From contig JAUIAZ010000005.1 of NCBI GenBank assembly GCA_030427465.1, positions 1 through 40,305 of the forward strand: DNA of 40,305 bases, written 5' to 3'. Positions within the stretch are counted from its first letter, which is position 1. Each line of letters begins with the position of its first letter. The notes under the pieces were generated by a model. The model did no database searches, had not been told where the DNA came from, and saw nothing but the letters and a program-made list of their open reading frames with translations. Both the position numbers and the translations under genes were made by a program. The DNA is from Gammaproteobacteria bacterium. Lineage in GTDB: Bacteria; Pseudomonadota; Gammaproteobacteria; Pseudomonadales; Oleiphilaceae. Positions 10,524 to 21,501 of the stretch are shown here, in pieces.

Positions 10524-11198
10524 TCAAAGCAGGCCTTTTTCCGCGAGAGAGCAGGTTTGGTTCCCGCCAATGATCAGGTGATCCAGTACGCGAACGTCGA
10601 TGCCTTCCAGAAAAGTCTTCAGTTGCCGGGTCAGGCTGATATCGGCCGAACTTGGTTCGCAGCATCCGGAAGGGTGGTTATGCGCAAACAGTAGGGCGGC
10701 GGCGTTGTGGTGACAGGCGCGTTTGACGATCTCTCGCGGGTAGACCTGGGCGGAGTCGATGGTCCCCCGGAAGAGCTCCTCGCAGGCAATGACCCGGTGC
10801 TGGTTGTCCAGGAAAACCGTGACAAACACCTCTTGCTGCCGGTGCCCCAGCGTGCTGACCAGGTAGCTGGCCGCCGCATCCGGGCTGCGCAGTGCAGAGC
10901 CTTTGACCATTTCGTCCCTTAGACTGCGCCGGCTGAGCTCCAGAGCCGCCTGCAACTGGGCATATTTTGCCTCACCCAGCCCTTTGGTCTGGCAGAAGCT
11001 CTGGCAGGACGCGGCGGCCAGTTTGCCAATACCCTGAAATTCATCGAGCAGTTTCTGCGATAGCTGAATGGCGCTCATGCCGGGTACGCCGGTGCGCAAA
11101 CAGATAGCCAGGAGTTCGGCATCGCTGAGGGCGTCCGGACCCAGTTGCAGAAGTTTTTCACGCGGGCGCAAGTGAACCGCCCAGTCTGATATGGCCAT
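10524..11198 (-). CDS. radC: RadC family JAB/MPN-domain protein
   Basis: RPREKLLQLGPDALSDAELLAICLRTGVPG; JAMM motif LLFAHNHPSGCCEPSSADISLT. Confidence 0.95.
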   Translation of the reverse strand: MAISDWAVHLRPREKLLQLGPDALSDAELLAICLRTGVPGMSAIQLSQKLLDEFQGIGKLAAASCQSFCQTKGLGEAKYAQLQAALELSRRSLRDEMVKGSALRSPDAAASYLVSTLGHRQQEVFVTVFLDNQHRVIACEELFRGTIDSAQVYPREIVKRACHHNAAALLFAHNHPSGCCEPSSADISLTRQLKTFLEGIDVRVLDHLIIGGNQTCSLAEKGLL

Positions 11199-11259
11199 AT
11201 GATCTCCCTATCCTATGGTTAGCATCCGTGCTATGGGGATGCTATCTTAACTCTATTAA

Positions 11260-12543
11260 GTGGTTGACGGAACGGGAACAAATAAGTCGATGCGGGTGTT
11301 GTTGGGCGTTACCGGAGGCATAGCGGCTTACAAGGCTGCAGAGCTGACCAGGGAATTGGTTCGGGGCGGCGTTGAAGTTCAGGTTCTGATGACCGGAGGT
11401 GCGCAGTCATTTGTGACGCCGCTCACATTTCAGGCCTTGAGTGGCCGGGCTGTACGGACCACGCTGCTCGACCCGGACGCCGAGATGGGCATGGGACACA
11501 TCGAACTGGCGCGCTGGGCTGATCTGATCCTGATTGCTCCGGCAAGTGCCAATACCCTGGCACGCATCGCGGCCGGTCTCGCTGATGACTTGCTGGGAAC
11601 TGTGTTGCTGGCCTCTGAAGCGCCTTTGTGGCTGGCTCCGGCCATGAATCAGGCCATGTGGCGTAACCCCATGACCCAGAACAACGTGAGGGCCATTCAG
11701 GCCCTGAGGCCGGATTGCCAGATCATTGAGCCCGACTCGGGTGAACAGGCCTGCGGAGACGTGGGACCGGGTCGCATGCCGGAACCGGAAGAACTGGCCC
11801 GGCGGGTGCTGACCTGGCAGCGGGATTCTGGTGTTGGCAGGCCGGAAAACGGACCTGTCAGAGATCTGCTTGGGCTGCGTATCGTGCTGACGGCAGGGCC
11901 AACCCGTGAGCGCCTGGATCCGGTGCGTTATCTGAGCAACGACAGCAGTGGCAAGATGGGATATGCCCTGGCTGCGGCAGCGCAGCAACGGGGTGCGCAG
12001 GTTACGCTGGTCAGCGGCCCGGTCAGCCTGGCTCCGCCGGCTGGTGTGGAGGTGGTTCCGGTCGAGTCAGCCTGCGACATGCTGGAGGCCGTCCGCACGG
12101 TACTGCAGCGGGTGGATGGTGCGGACTGGTTCGTGTCTGCAGCTGCGGTGGCCGATTACCGGCCACAAACCAGTGCCACCCAGAAACAGAAAAAACAGGG
12201 TGACGCCGGTCTGACTCTGTCGCTGGTCCAGAATCCCGATATTCTGGCGACGGTGACTTCAGCCAGACAGGCCCGGTTGACGGTGGGGTTCGCCGCGGAA
12301 ACAGAGAACCTTCTGGAACACGCCCGTGCCAAACGCCAGCGCAAGGGTGTGGATCTGATCGTGGCCAATAATGTCAGTCGACCGGACATAGGCTTCAACA
12401 GTGATGAAAACGAAGTCTGGATCGTGTCTGCAGCGGATGAAACCCTGGTTTCCCGTCAGAGCAAAACGGCGGTGGCCGACAAGATTCTGGATGCCGCGCT
12501 GGCGGCTGATCGGCTCAAACGTAATATTGAGGAGACCGTGTGA
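11260..12543 (+). CDS. coaBC: Bifunctional phosphopantothenoylcysteine decarboxylase/phosphopantothenate-cysteine ligase
   Basis: [46 protein letters not shown]-like [29 protein letters not shown] start at 11260 or ATG at 11290. Confidence 0.95.
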   Translation: MVDGTGTNKSMRVLLGVTGGIAAYKAAELTRELVRGGVEVQVLMTGGAQSFVTPLTFQALSGRAVRTTLLDPDAEMGMGHIELARWADLILIAPASANTLARIAAGLADDLLGTVLLASEAPLWLAPAMNQAMWRNPMTQNNVRAIQALRPDCQIIEPDSGEQACGDVGPGRMPEPEELARRVLTWQRDSGVGRPENGPVRDLLGLRIVLTAGPTRERLDPVRYLSNDSSGKMGYALAAAAQQRGAQVTLVSGPVSLAPPAGVEVVPVESACDMLEAVRTVLQRVDGADWFVSAAAVADYRPQTSATQKQKKQGDAGLTLSLVQNPDILATVTSARQARLTVGFAAETENLLEHARAKRQRKGVDLIVANNVSRPDIGFNSDENEVWIVSAADETLVSRQSKTAVADKILDAALAADRLKRNIEETV

Positions 12544-12998
12544 GGCCTGTCATTGAGTACAAGATTCTGGATTCCCGGATAGGTTCTGAAATACCACTTC
12601 CACACTACGCTACCGAAGGGTCTGCGGGTATGGATGTCAGAGCCTGCTTTGAAAGCAACTATCGTCTGGCGCCGGGCGAAAGCGTACTGATTCCCACCGG
12701 GATTGCCATTCACGTGGCCGACCCGTCACTGGCGGCCGTGTTGCTGCCGCGTTCCGGCCTCGGACACAAGCACGGCATAGTACTGGGCAATCTGGTGGGA
12801 CTGATCGACAGCGACTACCAGGGGCCATTGATGGTTTCCTGCTGGAACCGCGGGCAGGAAGCCTATGAGATTGAAGTGGGCGAACGCATTGCCCAGATGG
12901 TGTTTGTGCCTGTGGTTCAGGTGGGGCTGAAACAAGTAAGTGAGTTCGAGGAAAGTACCCGGGGAACGGGTGGATTCGGTTCGACAGGAACGGCCTGA
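12540..12998 (+). CDS. dut: dUTP diphosphatase
   Basis: [58 protein letters not shown] start overlaps the coaBC stop by 4 nt. Confidence 0.97.
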   Translation: MRPVIEYKILDSRIGSEIPLPHYATEGSAGMDVRACFESNYRLAPGESVLIPTGIAIHVADPSLAAVLLPRSGLGHKHGIVLGNLVGLIDSDYQGPLMVSCWNRGQEAYEIEVGERIAQMVFVPVVQVGLKQVSEFEESTRGTGGFGSTGTA

Positions 12999-13065
12999 CC
13001 GGAATTGTCCCTGGGGATGCAGACTTCCGGAACACTAAGGCATATGCCAGAAAGGGGATAGCGAG

Positions 13066-15603
13066 TTGGCAAAGAAAACCACAGCCAGTCTGGGCGCTGG
13101 AAAAATCTACCTGATCGCGGCAGTTGTGGCCGCCGCCTTGTTTGCCGTGATCTGGTTTCTGGGCCAGTCCCTGGTCAGTGGGCCAGCCAAGGAATCAGCA
13201 CTGCGGGAATCGGATCAGAGTCGCCTGATAGCGGCTGCATCTCTTGTGGATGCCCGCTTCCAGCTGCTGGCCACAGCGACACAGGGGTTCGCGGTGGCCG
13301 CTGCCGAAAGCGGCCTTGCCGGGCAGACTTCCGAAGACTGGAGAAACCTGTTCCAGCAGATCCTTCCTGCGGGTCAGCGGGCGGTAGTATTCCAGAAAGG
13401 GCGAATCAGCCGGGACCAGCATCCGGAATATCCTGTCAGCTTCGCCGCCATAGAGATGCTGAGAGCGGCCGAGTCCGGCGCTGAAACCGACCCCGTAGCC
13501 TTTCTGACGCCTGCAAAGCAGTGGGCCATACAGCAGGCGGCAGCCCTCCGTGGCAAGAATGGCGAGATCAGCGGTACTGTGCTGACGATCGTGGACGGCA
13601 GTTTTCTGGTGGAGCCGTTGAAGTCCCTGGAAGGTGGCTCCCTTGCCCTTCTGCAGCTTGTCGACGGCCGTGAGACGCCGGTATGGCAGGCCGGTAACGG
13701 TACCCGGGATGCGGTCAGCCGCGCGGTTGGGCGCAATGGCTGGCAAGTCAGCCTGCAGGGCAATGATCCGTCCGGTGGCCAGGACGGTCTTCTGTCTCTT
13801 GTTCTGCTGGTCGTCGGGGCGCTCGTCTGTGCCCTGGGCGGGTTGGCGGTTTGCATGGTGCTGGGGCGTCAGGCCGGCGCTGACATTTCAGCATTGACAG
13901 CCTTCGCCAGTCACCTCCTCGGTGGTGGCAAGGATGCCCAGGTGAAAACCCGGTTTCCTCTCACGCTGCATGGGGTAAACCTGTTGCGTCAGCAGCGGAA
14001 GGCGGTAAAAATACCGGCCAAAACGCCGGCAGTGGGCAATCTGGTCGACGAAGAAGCGGCCGTGGCGGGTGGCAGCCAGGCTGGCACTCAGGAGTCGTCA
14101 GGCCAGCCGCTGTTCAATCATGATGATGCACTCGACATTCTGGACAGCGATGATGATCTTCTGGGGCTGAGCCAGCCTGATGACGGCGGAAGCTCGGTCG
14201 AGGGCTATGGCCTCGAAGAAGTTGAGTCGGTGGATGTGGATCCCGGTCTGTTCCGGGCCTACGACATCCGTGGCCTTGTTGACCAGTCACTGACGCCTGC
14301 AGTGGTCACCGAGATCGGGCGCTCCATCGGCAGTGATGCGCTCTCGCGTGGACACAGCAGTTGTTGCGTGGGCCGTGACGGGCGGCTGAGCAGTCCTGCG
14401 CTGGCCTCTGCGCTTATCGAAGGGCTGTCGGGTACAGGCCTGAATGTGATTGACCTGGGAATGGTGCCGACCCCGTTACTGTACTTCGCGGTGGAGCACC
14501 TGCAGGTAGGGGCTGGCGTGATGGTGACCGGCAGCCACAATGCTGCGGGTTATAACGGGCTGAAAATTGTGCTGGAGGGGCAGGCTCTCTCCGGCGAACC
14601 GATACAGGCACTGCTGAAGCGCATCCAGACCCGATCCTACGAGCAGGGGCACGGAGAGGTGAGCCGGCAGGACATGCTCCAGGCCTATGTGGATGCGGTT
14701 GTGGCGGATATTGCCGTGGCGGCGCCACTCAAGGTCGTGGTTGATGCCGGCAATGGCGTGGCAGCCGAGGTGGCACCTCAGTTGCTCGAAGAGCTTGGCT
14801 GCGAGGTCATTCCACTGAATTGTGAAGTGGATGGTAACTTCCCTGCCCATCCGCCGGATCCGGGTAAACCGGAGAACCTTCAGGGGCTGATAGACCGCGT
14901 GCTTCAGGAAGGTGCTGATCTGGGTGTGGCCTTCGACGGAGACGGGGACCGCATTGCCCTGGTTTCAGAAAGCGGAAAGATTATCATGCCTGACCGCCTG
15001 CTGATGTTGTTCGCGAAGGATGTGGTGTCGCGTAACCCGGGTGCAGATGTGCTTTTCGATGTAAAATGCAGCCGCAATCTCAACGCCCTCATTTCTCGCT
15101 ACGGAGGGCGGCCGATCATGTGGCAGTCCGGCCATTCCGTGATGAAAGCGAAGATGAAAGAGACCGGTGCCCTGCTGGCTGGCGAGCTCAGTGGGCACAT
15201 ATTTTTCAAAGAGCGCTGGTACGGCTTCGATGACGGGGTCTATGCTGCTGCCCGCCTGCTTGAGATACTTGGTATTGAAGAAGGGGGCACGGATGCCGTC
15301 TTTTCGGAGTTTCCGGATGACCCGGCAACTCCTGAGATCGTTGTACCGATGGCCGACGAGCACAAGTTTACCCTGGTCGAGCGCTTGCAGGAGGATCCCA
15401 ACTGGGGGGGGGCTACCGTCACGACGATGGATGGTGTGCGTGCCGAATTTGCGGATGGCTGGGGGCTTTGCCGGGCCTCAAATACCGGGCCGGCGCTCAC
15501 GTTGCGCTTTGAGGCAGAAAGTGAAGAGTCGCTGGCTCGCATACAGGGCTTTTTCAGGGACAAGCTACTGAAGCAGGCGCCGGATCTCGAACTGCCCTTT
15601 TAA
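13066..15603 (+). CDS. algC: Phosphomannomutase/phosphoglucomutase with N-terminal membrane/extracytoplasmic extension
   Basis: C-terminal half: FRAYDIRGLVDQSLTP, MVTGSHNAAGYNG (active-site Ser), FDGDGDRIALV, GELSGHIFFKERWYGFDDG. TTG start preceded by AAGGGG. N-terminal half has two TM segments flanking about 200 aa. Confidence 0.94.
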   Translation: MAKKTTASLGAGKIYLIAAVVAAALFAVIWFLGQSLVSGPAKESALRESDQSRLIAAASLVDARFQLLATATQGFAVAAAESGLAGQTSEDWRNLFQQILPAGQRAVVFQKGRISRDQHPEYPVSFAAIEMLRAAESGAETDPVAFLTPAKQWAIQQAAALRGKNGEISGTVLTIVDGSFLVEPLKSLEGGSLALLQLVDGRETPVWQAGNGTRDAVSRAVGRNGWQVSLQGNDPSGGQDGLLSLVLLVVGALVCALGGLAVCMVLGRQAGADISALTAFASHLLGGGKDAQVKTRFPLTLHGVNLLRQQRKAVKIPAKTPAVGNLVDEEAAVAGGSQAGTQESSGQPLFNHDDALDILDSDDDLLGLSQPDDGGSSVEGYGLEEVESVDVDPGLFRAYDIRGLVDQSLTPAVVTEIGRSIGSDALSRGHSSCCVGRDGRLSSPALASALIEGLSGTGLNVIDLGMVPTPLLYFAVEHLQVGAGVMVTGSHNAAGYNGLKIVLEGQALSGEPIQALLKRIQTRSYEQGHGEVSRQDMLQAYVDAVVADIAVAAPLKVVVDAGNGVAAEVAPQLLEELGCEVIPLNCEVDGNFPAHPPDPGKPENLQGLIDRVLQEGADLGVAFDGDGDRIALVSESGKIIMPDRLLMLFAKDVVSRNPGADVLFDVKCSRNLNALISRYGGRPIMWQSGHSVMKAKMKETGALLAGELSGHIFFKERWYGFDDGVYAAARLLEILGIEEGGTDAVFSEFPDDPATPEIVVPMADEHKFTLVERLQEDPNWGGATVTTMDGVRAEFADGWGLCRASNTGPALTLRFEAESEESLARIQGFFRDKLLKQAPDLELPF

Positions 15604-15622
15604 GGGCCGGAATTCAGGATAG

Positions 15623-16540
<918 letters not shown>

Positions 16541-16543
16541 CGG

Positions 16544-17833
16544 ATGCTGAAGCGTCTCCTGCCTCTTGCGGTCTTCGCTCTGGTGATCTGGGGAGGGGCC
16601 AAGGCTTGGGTCTATTTCCAGACCCAGCAGTGGCTGGCGGCGGTACAGGAAACCTATGCACTGCAAGGGGCCCTGGATCATGGCTGGATCGGATCCTCGC
16701 TGATTGACGGCGAAGTCATCATTCACGACCTGGAAATCAGGCCTTTCCGTCTGAAAGATACGCTCTCTGCAGAAAAGGCGCGGTTCCGTTTCGGTAATCG
16801 TCTGGCTCTGCTGTCGCTTCCGGTGAGCCGCAACGCCGGTTCCGGTCTCCCGTCACGGATACGGGTTGAACTGGAAGGGCTGCAGCTTCCGCTGAGCCGC
16901 AACTGGCAGTCAATTCTGTCGCTGCCTGAAGCCCTGATCGAGCTGACCCATGCCCCTTGCGGCCCGCTGCAGACTTCGAGTGTTGAAGGGTTTGAGCAGC
17001 TGGGCTATGACAGCCTGCAGGGCAGCGCTGACCTGCGCTGGCGCCCCATGGGCGACGCGGATGAAGGCTACCGGATCCGGCTTGACCTGCAACTGGAGGA
17101 GCTGGCAGAGATCGGTCTGGGCGTTTCACTGAGTCGTCTGCCATTTTCTCCGGATTCTGCACCAGAAGCAGCAACGGACAGGCAGCCGCCTGCCTTCTAC
17201 GGTGCAGAGCTGGCGCTTGAAGACCGTGGCCTGCAGGAGCGCATTGCCGTACTTTGTGCACCCAGGCAGGGTCTGGCCCGCTCAGCTTACCCGGCAGCCT
17301 TCCTGAGGCAGTGGCAGAACCGTGCTGCAGATCTGGGTATGACCTTCAGTCCGGGTATTCTTCGGGCCTTCGGCCAGTATTTCGCCGGAGGGCATTCCCT
17401 GAATCTGAGTGTCAAACCCGGGCAGGATTTTGACTACGCCCTGATGGCCATGGTGCCCGCTGAATCTGTCAGCCAGCAGTTGCCGCTGAGCCTGAAGCTG
17501 GACAATCAGGGTGTGCTGGATACCTACTATGAAATTGAATTCGGCAAACTGCTGAACAAGCTTTATCCACCTGAGCCGGTCGCCCCTCCCGAGGAGGAGC
17601 CTGAACCTGCTCCGAAAGCCTTGCCAAGGCAGTATGAGGACTTCCCGCTGGAAGAACTCGACACGCTGGGGCAGCTTCCTGTGCGGGTCGAGCACCGCAA
17701 CGGCAAGGTCACCACAGGGATCCTGGATTCAGTGAGTGCGGGTTCTATCGACGTCAGTGTGCCGATGGCGAGCGGGGATGTGGTCTTTCATATCCGCCGT
17801 CGCGATATTGTATCTCTTCAGGTCTACCGATGA
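16544..17833 (+). CDS. Conserved hypothetical, N-terminally membrane-anchored protein within the arg cluster
   Basis: 429-aa ORF in tight array (argB stop to start 3 nt; overlaps argE start by 4 nt, ATGA). N-terminal TM, Pro/Glu-rich linker (PPEPVAPPEEEPEPAPKALP), compact beta-rich C-terminal segment. Confidence 0.85.
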   Translation: MLKRLLPLAVFALVIWGGAKAWVYFQTQQWLAAVQETYALQGALDHGWIGSSLIDGEVIIHDLEIRPFRLKDTLSAEKARFRFGNRLALLSLPVSRNAGSGLPSRIRVELEGLQLPLSRNWQSILSLPEALIELTHAPCGPLQTSSVEGFEQLGYDSLQGSADLRWRPMGDADEGYRIRLDLQLEELAEIGLGVSLSRLPFSPDSAPEAATDRQPPAFYGAELALEDRGLQERIAVLCAPRQGLARSAYPAAFLRQWQNRAADLGMTFSPGILRAFGQYFAGGHSLNLSVKPGQDFDYALMAMVPAESVSQQLPLSLKLDNQGVLDTYYEIEFGKLLNKLYPPEPVAPPEEEPEPAPKALPRQYEDFPLEELDTLGQLPVRVEHRNGKVTTGILDSVSAGSIDVSVPMASGDVVFHIRRRDIVSLQVYR

Positions 17834-19032
17834 AGCCTACTTCCAACGCTACGATGCCGGATCTCAGAACGGCAGTAGCCGAACTGATTGCCTGCCCGTC
17901 GATCAGCAGCACTCAGAGCAGCTGGGATCAGGGCAACCGCCAGGTTATTGAGCGCTTACATTCCTGGTGCGAAAGCCTGGGCTTCCGCTGTGAAACGCTG
18001 CCAGCGGGAACGAACCCCGACAAGCTAAACCTGATCGCCCGGGCCGGGCCGGAAATTCCCGGGCGGGGACTGGTACTGAGCGGACACGCGGATACCGTGC
18101 CCTATGATGCGGACCGCTGGTCCAGCGATCCTTTCCGGCTGACCGAGCGCGACAACCGCTGGTACGGACTGGGCGCGACGGATATGAAGTCTTTCTTTGC
18201 CCTGGCGCTGGACGCAGCCCGTGATGCGCTCCCACATCTCAAAGCACCTCTGACGCTGGTTGCAACCGCAGATGAGGAATCCACCATGGAAGGGGCCAGG
18301 ACGCTGAAGGACAAGCTGCCGGGCCTGGGTGAGGCGGTGATTATCGGCGAGCCCACCGGTTTGCAGCCGATCTATGCGCACAAGGGAATTCTGATGGAGG
18401 AGTTGGCTATCGAAGGGCGTTCCGGGCATTCCTCGGAGCCTCAGCTGGGCAGCAATGCCATTGATGCCATGCAACAGGCGATTCAGCGCCTGGACAAGCT
18501 GAGAACCGGCTGGCGCAGTCGCTATCATACAGCTCACTATTCAGTACCATCGGCGACCCTGAACTTTGGCTGTATTCACGGCGGAGACAACCCCAACCGC
18601 ATCTGTGCCCAGTGCCGTCTGCAGTTTGATGTGCGGCTGGTGGCCGGGCTGGAGCCGGCGCGCGCCCGGGAGGAAATATACGAAGCCCTTTCCGGTATTG
18701 AGCGCGAATGTGATGTCAAACTCAGTTTTACCCCACTGTTCAAGGGGGTGTCGGCGTTTGAGTCAGATGCAGATTCGCTGCTCATCAGGGAGCTTAGCCG
18801 TCACAGCGGGATGTCTGCCGGAACTGTCGCCTTTGCCACAGAGGCGCCCTTTTTCCAGCAGGCGGGGATGTCAACGGTTGTCTGGGGCGCGGGAGATATT
18901 GCGCAGGCCCACCAGCCGGATGAATTCCTTGGGCTGGACCGTATCAAGCCCGCATTGCAGACACTTCAGTCGATGATTCGTCTCTATTGCATCGATACGC
19001 CGGCTGTCTCAGGGGAGGCTGCTGATGCCTGA
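17830..19032 (+). CDS. argE: Acetylornithine deacetylase
   Basis: M20 peptidase motifs: LVLSGHADTVPYD, GLGATDMKSFFA, ATADEESTMEGA, IGEPTGL. Confidence 0.94.
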   Translation: MKPTSNATMPDLRTAVAELIACPSISSTQSSWDQGNRQVIERLHSWCESLGFRCETLPAGTNPDKLNLIARAGPEIPGRGLVLSGHADTVPYDADRWSSDPFRLTERDNRWYGLGATDMKSFFALALDAARDALPHLKAPLTLVATADEESTMEGARTLKDKLPGLGEAVIIGEPTGLQPIYAHKGILMEELAIEGRSGHSSEPQLGSNAIDAMQQAIQRLDKLRTGWRSRYHTAHYSVPSATLNFGCIHGGDNPNRICAQCRLQFDVRLVAGLEPARAREEIYEALSGIERECDVKLSFTPLFKGVSAFESDADSLLIRELSRHSGMSAGTVAFATEAPFFQQAGMSTVVWGAGDIAQAHQPDEFLGLDRIKPALQTLQSMIRLYCIDTPAVSGEAADA

Positions 19033-20341
19033 AAAACTGCCGGTGGATTCTGTCCACTGGTTCCGCCAGTCGGCGCCCTACATTCACTTTCACCGCGGTA
19101 AGGTAGTGGTGATACTGCTGACCGGTGAAACCCTGGCGAGTGCCACCATTCGCCCGCTGGTGCAGGATATTGGTCTGTTACACAGTCTGGGGCTGCGCGT
19201 TGTCCTGGTCTTCGGGGCCAGGCCGCAGATTGATGCGCGCTGTCGGGAAGCGGGGGTGGAAATCCGTTTTCATCGTGGCATGCGGGTGACGGATGCCGCG
19301 ACTCTCAACTGCGTCACAGAGGCTGTCGGTCGTATCCGTACCGAGCTGGAAGCACAGCTCAGCCTGGCATTGGTCAACTCTCCTCTCTATGGGGCCGACC
19401 TGAGGGTTTGCAGTGGTAACTATGTGCTTGCCCAGCCTTCGGGCGTGGTTGATGGTGTTGATCTGGGGCATACGGGCGTGGTGCGTCGTATCCGGGCTGG
19501 GGATATTCTGGCCCAGCTGCAAAGTGGCCAGATTGTCATGATTCCGACTCTGGCCTATGCCAGCACCGGTGAAGTATTCAATGTCTCCTGTGAGGATCTG
19601 GCCTCCTCGGTGGCCATGGCCCTGCGCAGTGAGAAGTTGATCCAGTTCGGCGCGGAGCCGGGAATTCTGGATGATAAACAACAGCTGATCCGGGAGTTGT
19701 CGGTGGATGCCGCCCTGCAGAGGCTGGACGCCGATGCGGCTGATGACGGCCTTTCCCGGCGCATCATGGCAGCCTGTCGCGCGGTTCAGCACGGGGTACC
19801 TCGCGCGCACATTCTCAGTTATGAAGAAAATGGCGCCTTGCTGCAGGAGCTCTTTACCCGCGATGGCTGTGGCACTCTGATTTCAAACAATGATTATGAC
19901 CGGCTGCGCTGGGCTACGCCCAAGGATGTGGCCGGCATTCGCCGTCTGATCGAGCCGCTCGAAGCGGCCAAGGTACTGGTCAAACGTTCCACCGAACAGC
20001 TGCAGAAGGAAATATCCCGGTTTGTGGTGGAAGACCGGGACGGGCTGATTGTCAGCTGTGCAGCCCTGCACTTTTTTGAGAACGAAGCCTGTGCCGAACT
20101 GGCCAGTGTGGCGGTGGACCCTCAGTACCGCGGCAGTGGCCGGGGCGACCGTATTCTCGAATATGCGATTGCAGAAGCGCGCAAGAAAGGCATGCTGACC
20201 CTGTTCGTACTGACCACGCAAACCGCCCACTGGTTTATCGAGCGTGGCTTTCGGGCAGCCAGCGTCAGTGAGTTGCCGGTAGCACGTCAGCAGATGTATA
20301 ACCTGCAACGGAATTCCAAAGTCTTTATCTATTCGCTGTAG
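19025..20341 (+). CDS. argA: N-acetylglutamate synthase (amino-acid kinase + GNAT domains)
   Basis: AAK-like N-terminal domain plus C-terminal GNAT (ELASVAVDPQYRGSGRGDRILEYAIAEARKKG, FIERGF). Confidence 0.95.
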   Translation: MPEKLPVDSVHWFRQSAPYIHFHRGKVVVILLTGETLASATIRPLVQDIGLLHSLGLRVVLVFGARPQIDARCREAGVEIRFHRGMRVTDAATLNCVTEAVGRIRTELEAQLSLALVNSPLYGADLRVCSGNYVLAQPSGVVDGVDLGHTGVVRRIRAGDILAQLQSGQIVMIPTLAYASTGEVFNVSCEDLASSVAMALRSEKLIQFGAEPGILDDKQQLIRELSVDAALQRLDADAADDGLSRRIMAACRAVQHGVPRAHILSYEENGALLQELFTRDGCGTLISNNDYDRLRWATPKDVAGIRRLIEPLEAAKVLVKRSTEQLQKEISRFVVEDRDGLIVSCAALHFFENEACAELASVAVDPQYRGSGRGDRILEYAIAEARKKGMLTLFVLTTQTAHWFIERGFRAASVSELPVARQQMYNLQRNSKVFIYSL

Positions 20342-21389
20342 CTTCGGTGGCGAGAGCTTCCAGCGTGGACTCACGGGTTTCAGCGCTCATGGCGGCCAGC
20401 GTCTCGGACCACTGGTAGAAAGCGCTGTAATCATTTCCGAGTTTTTCAAACTGATAGCGCAGGGCGGGTACCCAACGGTAATAGTTGCTCACACTCACCA
20501 GTCTGGCATTGTTCAGGGGTTGTGAAATCCAGCGACGGAATGGCGCAAGGGGCTCACTGCGGGTCAGATAGCGGGAACGGAAGCCATCGAATATGGCCTG
20601 TTTTTCTGCATCAAGGTCGACGGACTGGCCTGGCGGACCGATGCCGGTTCCGTCTGCTCTGGCATAGAGCGCCCGCAGCTGGGCCAGCGCAGAATCCAGT
20701 TCCTCAAAAAACACAGGGTCTTCCCGGCGCTGTGAGTGAGCCAGCGGGCTCTGCTGCCGATGCGAATAATCGCGCACACCGGCTTCTGCCACCACAGTTG
20801 CCCAGCTTTCGTTAAAAACTGTGTCGCCGGGCACGTACAGCTGGCGGTGGGCCAGTTCATGCAGTAACAGGTCGGTATAGGCTGCAGCAGGGATGTCGGA
20901 AAAGGTACTCAGTACCGGGTCTTCGAACCAGCCCAGCGTGCTGTAGGCCCTGACGCCATAAAGATATACGTCATAGCCAGCTTCCTCCAGCTGCTGGCTT
21001 TCTGCGGCAGCCATGGACTCGTCAAAAAAACCCTTGTAGCGGGTACATCCGGCGATCGGGAAGCACCATTCCCGGGCAGACAGCGAATAGCGCGGCGCTG
21101 CGACGAGGTTCCAGACCACGTAGGGCCGTTTCAGGTCAGCGTAAGTCCGGTAGGCTTCCCCGGTCTCCATTTCCATGTGAGTTTCTGCAAATGCCAATAT
21201 CTTCGGGGTGTGGCTAATATTGCGCCGGGTCTGGGCGGACAGGTTCGGGTCTTCCAGGGCTTCCGCAAGCGGCTGCCGGGCCTGAAGCAGATCCCACTGC
21301 CCCATAGCCGCCTGGTGGTAGAATCGCAGGCTGGCGCACCCACTGAGCAGGGGGAGCAGCAGTGCCGGAATTATAAAACGGGAAAGCAT
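20325..21389 (-). CDS. Predicted aminopeptidase lipoprotein, zinc metalloprotease type
   Basis: Lipobox LLSGC after MLSRFIIPALLLP; HELAHRQLYVPGDTVFNESWATVVAE (HExxH with downstream Glu). ATG at 21389 chosen over the longer listed ORF. Confidence 0.87.
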   Translation of the reverse strand: MLSRFIIPALLLPLLSGCASLRFYHQAAMGQWDLLQARQPLAEALEDPNLSAQTRRNISHTPKILAFAETHMEMETGEAYRTYADLKRPYVVWNLVAAPRYSLSAREWCFPIAGCTRYKGFFDESMAAAESQQLEEAGYDVYLYGVRAYSTLGWFEDPVLSTFSDIPAAAYTDLLLHELAHRQLYVPGDTVFNESWATVVAEAGVRDYSHRQQSPLAHSQRREDPVFFEELDSALAQLRALYARADGTGIGPPGQSVDLDAEKQAIFDGFRSRYLTRSEPLAPFRRWISQPLNNARLVSVSNYYRWVPALRYQFEKLGNDYSAFYQWSETLAAMSAETRESTLEALATEATANR

Positions 21390-21501
21390 AGTCACATTCG
21401 CAAACCACGGGCGAGGCACTATACTTAAACCGTTTATACACGCTTTATCAAGGACAGGGCGTCCAGGCCCGGCACAAGAACCGCCCAAGAAATCAGAGTC
21501 G

